Program-made: the position numbers and the translations under genes
Notes under the pieces: generated by a model
What the model was told of the DNA's origin: nothing
The model's database searches: none
The model's input: only the letters and a program-made list of their open reading frames with translations
From: Bigelowiella natans CCMP2755
Taxonomy: Eukaryota; Cercozoa; Chlorarachniophyceae
Reading direction: 5' to 3'
Length of the DNA: 64,000 nt
Assembly (NCBI GenBank): GCA_000320545.1
Contig: ADNK01001859.1
Span: forward strand, 1 to 64,000
Shown: one piece after another, positions 59,852-64,000 of the stretch
Numbering within the stretch: the first letter of the stretch is position 1
Layout of the letters: each line of letters begins with the position of its first letter

Positions 59852-60608
59852 TATAATACCTCTGCTATACATATCTGCCTCGCACAGCTTCATATTAGGA
59901 TGACCATTGAAAAGATTGAATCAATTCATTACATCCGTCTCACATCTGTATCTCTAGCTCCTCCAAAGGGTATTCGTATTGCATGCTGCTTATGATACAT
60001 AGGCAAATTCCATCTACGCCTGTACCGTCTAGCCGTGCGAAAGTAAGCCATTTTAAATTATTTCTGCCCCGGGGCAAGCATCACTTACAAACAGTTTATG
60101 AGTCCTTGTGCAGCGCTGTGGGATAGTTGTTAAAATGCTTATTAGTTGCTCTTACCGGCCAGGATAAGTAGGCTAAGTAAGCTTTTATCAAGTAAAGGGC
60201 ATATCGCTGGCTAATTGCATCGAAGATACTTTTATGACTACTTATTGTTAAAGAGATTGCGCTATGCAGTAATCAAGTATGGTACCTAATAGCAGCATGC
60301 ATGCCCTCACCAGAATAAGATGTATCACCTCGAAATTGGAATGCAAGCACTGAGTACAAATGTGCCTCCCCACGTTAGTCAAAACGCCTGAACTTGTTAT
60401 TGCAAATTGCTAATTAGCTGCGCAAGCTCACAGTGCTAGAATGGCGCGCCGCTCGTTCGTGCACACTTCTGCCAGTGGAAATTAAAACATGAGAACAAAG
60501 CTCAGACGAAGCTAGTGGGCTTGTTGCTTGTTGAGACACAGATGTGAGCAATTTTGCAAGTTTGGCATGTGATAGGGTTGTAGTGCCATGCATTGATTGT
60601 GCCACCGA
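59296..60608. other. convergent spacer with element copy C
   Basis: Longest tail-to-tail gap, 1.3 kb, with no gene. It holds an AT array (59815-59849), element copy C (59886-59950), many GCATGC and CTAGC words (TGCATGCATGC near 59708) and the word GTGCTAGAATGG near 60431. Confidence 0.6.
59886..59950 (-). repeat. dispersed convergent-spacer element, copy C
   Basis: Minus strand reads GATGTGAGACGGATGTAATG, then AATTGATTCAATC, then TTTTCAATGGTCATCCTAAT and ATGAAGCTG. It is nearly the same as copy A over its whole length. Confidence 0.8.
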
Positions 60609-61750
60609 TCAACGCCTGTAATATCCTTTCTTTCTCAGTAAATCCACTGTGCGTTCATACTTCAGTGTCTTCATCTCATTTTCGGTCGGGACTATCGACT
60701 TGACCAACAACGTAGTGGCCAAGATATTCGCCTCATCAAGCCATTTCAGGACATGCCCGTATACGTACGCATTAACAGATTGAAGATCCTCATGTTCCTT
60801 TTTCCTTAATACAGTATATGCTGCATCGGCCAAACGTGTCCGTCTTTCCCGAACGATTGATTTATTTTCCACAGGCCATTGAAGGCGGTGCACGCATAGG
60901 GACTGAGATTCGCCCTTGATCTCAGCGTAACCATCGTGTACCATGGTCTTAACAGCGTCATCAAAATCATCCTCCGCCATTTTAGAGAAAGTTGTCATCA
61001 TCGAGCTCAACTTCGACGTTCCGACTTTCTCCAATGTCCCGAAATTGAACTTTGCATCTTTGACTGATTTCGCAATGTGGTCGTCCTTCCACTCATCAAA
61101 GTTCTCTTGAAATGTAATATCCTCTTCATCAAAGATAGTGTAAGTGCCTGTTGTCGAGGTTTTGCCACTGACGTGGAAGCACACCCAACCCATGTGATTC
61201 AGAGCGTCCTCCATTCGTATTACTAGCATTGGCTCCCTAGTTTTCAAGCTGAATGTGCCGTGCAGAGCAATGGTGCTCTTCATGGCTTTGTACCTCTTGA
61301 GCGCGTTATCCCTCTCCCTTCGATCAGAGCTAGCTGCTTGCTGCTGAGCTTTTTTGGCCTTGTCAATACTTGCGCCTCCGTCGTTGAACATGATGAGAAA
61401 TTTTCTGAGTCTGAACGCAACTTTCGGGTCAACGGGAGCATGTTTCCCCAGCCATGTCTGCTCGCCCTTCTTGCATTGTGTATAGAGCAGGTCAACATTC
61501 TCTACGAACTGTTTCAAAGGATCCGTTTTAGTTCCACTAATGTACTGCTCGACAAGTGCCAGCAGCTCATCACGCGCCCTCTGAGTTTGACCATAACGAA
61601 ATAATAATGAGTTATTGAAGCCTTTCCCCCGCATGCATGCCCGTTACTCTTTCCTGGCTTCTAATGCTTTTCTTGCACGCTCAACCAAAAAATAAGATAA
61701 ATTCAAATCGTACCAACGAATGAATGAGCAATGACACAATATATATACTT

Positions 61751-61786
<36 letters not shown>

Positions 61787-62836
61787 TGCTCCGAAATTAT
61801 TGATCTCCGTCAACACACTACTACCACTACTACTACAACTGCTACATTTGTAATAATGGAAGTAATGATATTTGACACCACACTTCATTCTGACCCTCTG
61901 TCTCCCAGCCTCGTCAAGTGCTTCCTTAGCCAGAAACTGTGACTTGTCTTTAAATTGGGTTGAATAGAGGGTTCGCAGCGCGTCTTTGGGTTCTATTTCG
62001 TCACTGAACTCAGTGCCGCTCGGGTTAATGATATACGAGCCTATTCTCTCCCCAAGGCATGTAACACCAAGGCTTTGCTCAATGCCCTTTATCACTTTTT
62101 GGTTGGCTGACCACACGAATGGTGATTTGGACATGCCGTTCTGTGCGGTGTCCTGCCAGAACTTGAAGGCTGCAACCCCGAACTGATTTCCATCGATGGC
62201 GAGACTCACATCTGCTGTTTTCCTCTCCTTCTCCATCACGTAAAGCACCCAAACGCAGCCGAACTTGGTGTTGCCTTTTGACCCAAAGGCCTTAGTGAGA
62301 AGGTGCCAGGTCTTCGAGAAGCGCTTTACCTCATGATAATTCATCCTCTTGATGGCAGCGTCCTCATAAGCTGCTGTATTGCCACCCTCTGCCAAACCTT
62401 TGTACTCATCATTCCAATTAGTGAGTGATTCAATCAGTGGGCCTGAAAACTCATCCTCATCGTCTCCCCGGTAGAGAGGATGGAATAGAAGCTCCAGATT
62501 GTCGTCAATCATCTCCACCCGAAGCACAACACTCCCTCCATTCCAGAGGATATCGCTTAGCTTCGTACGACTTGCGCCATGTGTCGCGAGATGTGGAATC
62601 AGAAAACCGTCATCAACTTGATAGCCAAGAAGCTCCCATCCTGTCTCTGTACTCGCTTTATCAGTCCACCTGCCCGTCTTTTTCTGCAGCGTATTGGTGC
62701 CGTTATTGAGCCCTAATGTAGCGGCATTTCCTTTTCTTGCGAAGGCATTGATGGGATTGATGTAGCCCAAAGCTGACAATATCAGAGGCATCAACCACAA
62801 GGCTCGAAACGAGCAAGGGGATGAAAGACCAAGCAT
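60609..62836 (-). CDS. secreted two-part protein, unrecognised
   Basis: Three exons in phase: 62836-61895, 61679-61648 and 61578-60609, about 647 residues. ATG 62836 gives a signal peptide (MLGLSSPCSFRALWLMPLIL). An open frame extends further upstream but starts without ATG. The N-terminal part (GYQVDDGFLIPHLATHGASR, GGSVVLRVEMIDDNLELLFH, GCVWVLYVMEKERK, GVAAFKFWQDTAQNGMSKSP) and the C-terminal part (GTFSLKTREPMLVIRMEDAL, GWVCFHVSGK, HRLQWPVENKSIVRERRTRL, VYGHVLKWLDEANILATTLL) are well-folded in character but match no family I know. A charged helical linker (QRRARKALEARKEARDELLA) joins them, coded partly by a 32-nt exon. A secretory protein is inferred. Confidence 0.7.
61754..61783. repeat. 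GT array in an intron
   Basis: About 15 GT units in the first intron of the 60609-62836 gene, followed by an ACT/ACA triplet run at about 61817-61840. Confidence 0.85.
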
Positions 62837-63199
62837 GGTGTCTAGAGGGAGGTTGAGCCTGAGGCTTTTCTCTGGATTCAAAAATTCAAATTTGGATCAT
62901 AAAATAGTTGTTTCTCTTTTTTTTTCTTGTCGTTCCTTTTAATTCCGCTGCAAAATGCAGAAAAAAGGAGGCACAGCATCCGTTCCAGCGTCCGTTTCTT
63001 TGTATCCTCCGCGGACCGCAGAACAAGTGCAGTTGTTCGCAGCTGTCGTCGTCGAATTTTGAGAAATCACTGGACTATATTTTACCCTGAGAACATCCTA
63101 TTCATGTTGCAACAAATTAAGCAATTTTTGTAATATTCTATCATAGATATTTGACGCTTAACAATTTGCCATGTGCTGACGAGATCCTCCTTGCATGAA

Positions 63200-64000
63200 T
63201 GAGCATCCCCCAGTCGGAACGGCACAGAACTCGCTTCGTAACACCGGAAGCAGAGTGCAGGGGGAGGAGGGCATGAATAGTTCGCATACAGCAGAGGCTT
63301 GTTCGCGGGTTCGTCTCATCTACAAAGTGATTTCACGCACTATGGCGTCGCCGTCGCTAACACCGAGTTGTTGTTGATACGTGTCCTTAGAGTCGTGGCA
63401 GTGGTGGCCAAGGACGACAGCGAGCATACGAAAGTGGAACTGGAGATGCAGGAAGAGAAGAAGAATCCTCAATTCAACCCAGGATGAAGAAGCAAAAAAT
63501 AGAGAAGAAAAGACTTCAAGTCGTTTGGTATCTACTCGTATTTTGTTCCAAGCCTCACCGGCAACATCTGCTTAAAAGTTTCGTTTCTTCTGTCAGCTCC
63601 AATCCGAGGATACTTATCTGCCGAAACTTCATGAGCAAAGTTGAATGCGAAAGAATGATCCGGCTGTCTCTCCCATGCACGAAGCAGGTACCAGATGTAC
63701 TATTAGCATCATATTCAGTGATAACAATGCAAAGATGATATCTGCCCAAGGAGATTGTTGACGACGATGCATATGTTCTAATCTACAGCTACCGGGAGAC
63801 CAGAAACTTAGATGCGACCCCGGCGCTGAGGAAAACAGGGACAAGATATGCTCTGAAGATAGGGTCGGAAGACGAATTACACTAAAGTAGCTTGATTGAG
63901 CTTTCAATTGGGGTGTTTGTCGTTACATGCTTGTAGGAATTTGTTGAGACGATGGAGAGACGAATCGGCGAGCTTGTTGCCACCCCTCCACATTCCAAGG
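63200..64000 (+). CDS. prolyl-4-hydroxylase-like 2-oxoglutarate oxygenase, 5' part
   Basis: An exon near 63600-63687 reads SNPRILICRNFMSKVECERM, then IRLSLPCTKQ, which matches the start of prolyl 4-hydroxylase alpha/P4H domains (PRIxxFxNFLSxEECxxLI). Later exons read LPGDQKLRCDPGAEENRDKI (about 63788-63885) and EFVETMERRIGELVATPPHS (about 63936 to the end), as in the RTSS...VVxxIExRI region. Upstream, VLRVVAVVAKDDSEHTKVEL near 63380 could be the N-terminal part; the start codon is not settled. The iron-binding HxD...H residues lie beyond the window. Prolyl hydroxylases act in the ER or Golgi on collagen-like or wall glycoproteins. Divergent from the 62836 gene. Confidence 0.6.

Overview
This window is nuclear DNA from an intron-rich eukaryote, most likely a single-celled protist. 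Genes are split by many short GT-AG introns (a 295-residue mitochondrial carrier has 16 exons). There are signal-peptide ER and secretory proteins, a nucleoporin, and mitochondrial, ubiquitin-system and peptide-folding genes. Introns and spacers are crowded with microsatellites (ATC/GAT, AT, GT, GA). The mix (cytochrome-b5-fused fumarate reductase, WG-repeat membrane protein, secreted VWD-like protein) would suit an alga-like or related protist lineage, but the sequence alone does not fix the taxon. I saw no bacterial, organellar or viral block.

Layout: a partial plus gene (1-583); a minus UFD1-type protein with TRAF-like zinc fingers (1263-6507) and small minus exons upstream of it (6522-7870); Nup58-like FG nucleoporin (+, 8035-9810); ankyrin protein (-, 10611-12069); WG-repeat type I membrane protein (+, 12480-14819); Lys-rich VWD-like secreted protein (-, 15763-17268); 2-oxoglutarate/malate carrier (+, 17845-20649); PUB-A20-AN1 protein (-, 21465-22594); large secreted protein of unknown function (+, 23178-28440); small multi-pass membrane protein (-, 29115-30223); serine hydroxymethyltransferase (+, 31375-33288); long coiled-coil/helical protein (-, 34059-41225); unrecognised membrane gene(s) (+, 41607-~48660); MYCBP/AMY-1 homologue (-, 49913-~50658); small minus gene (~51130-51820); ERO1 (+, 51819-54895); fumarate reductase-cytochrome b5 (+, ~55078-59295); two-part secreted protein (-, 60609-62836); and the 5' part of a prolyl-4-hydroxylase-like gene (+, ~63200-end).

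Two genome-scale patterns stand out. First, gene strands alternate almost perfectly, so nearly every gene faces its neighbour tail-to-tail and then head-to-head. Second, the convergent (3'-3') spacers have a shared character, rich in palindromic tetramers such as GCATGC and CTAG. Five of the eight carry copies of one ~60-bp element with the core GAGACGGATGTAAT. Divergent spacers and the one tandem plus-plus junction lack it. This is the most interesting undescribed signal in the window: a candidate 3'-end, insulator or mobile element tied to convergent gene ends. Functionally, ERO1 and fumarate reductase are plausible redox partners (ER disulfide formation and reoxidation of reduced flavins with fumarate), and the two ubiquitin-related genes (UFD1-type and PUB-A20-AN1) both point to p97/Cdc48 work. 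Exon coordinates were derived by eye from splice phase and may be off by one or two bases.
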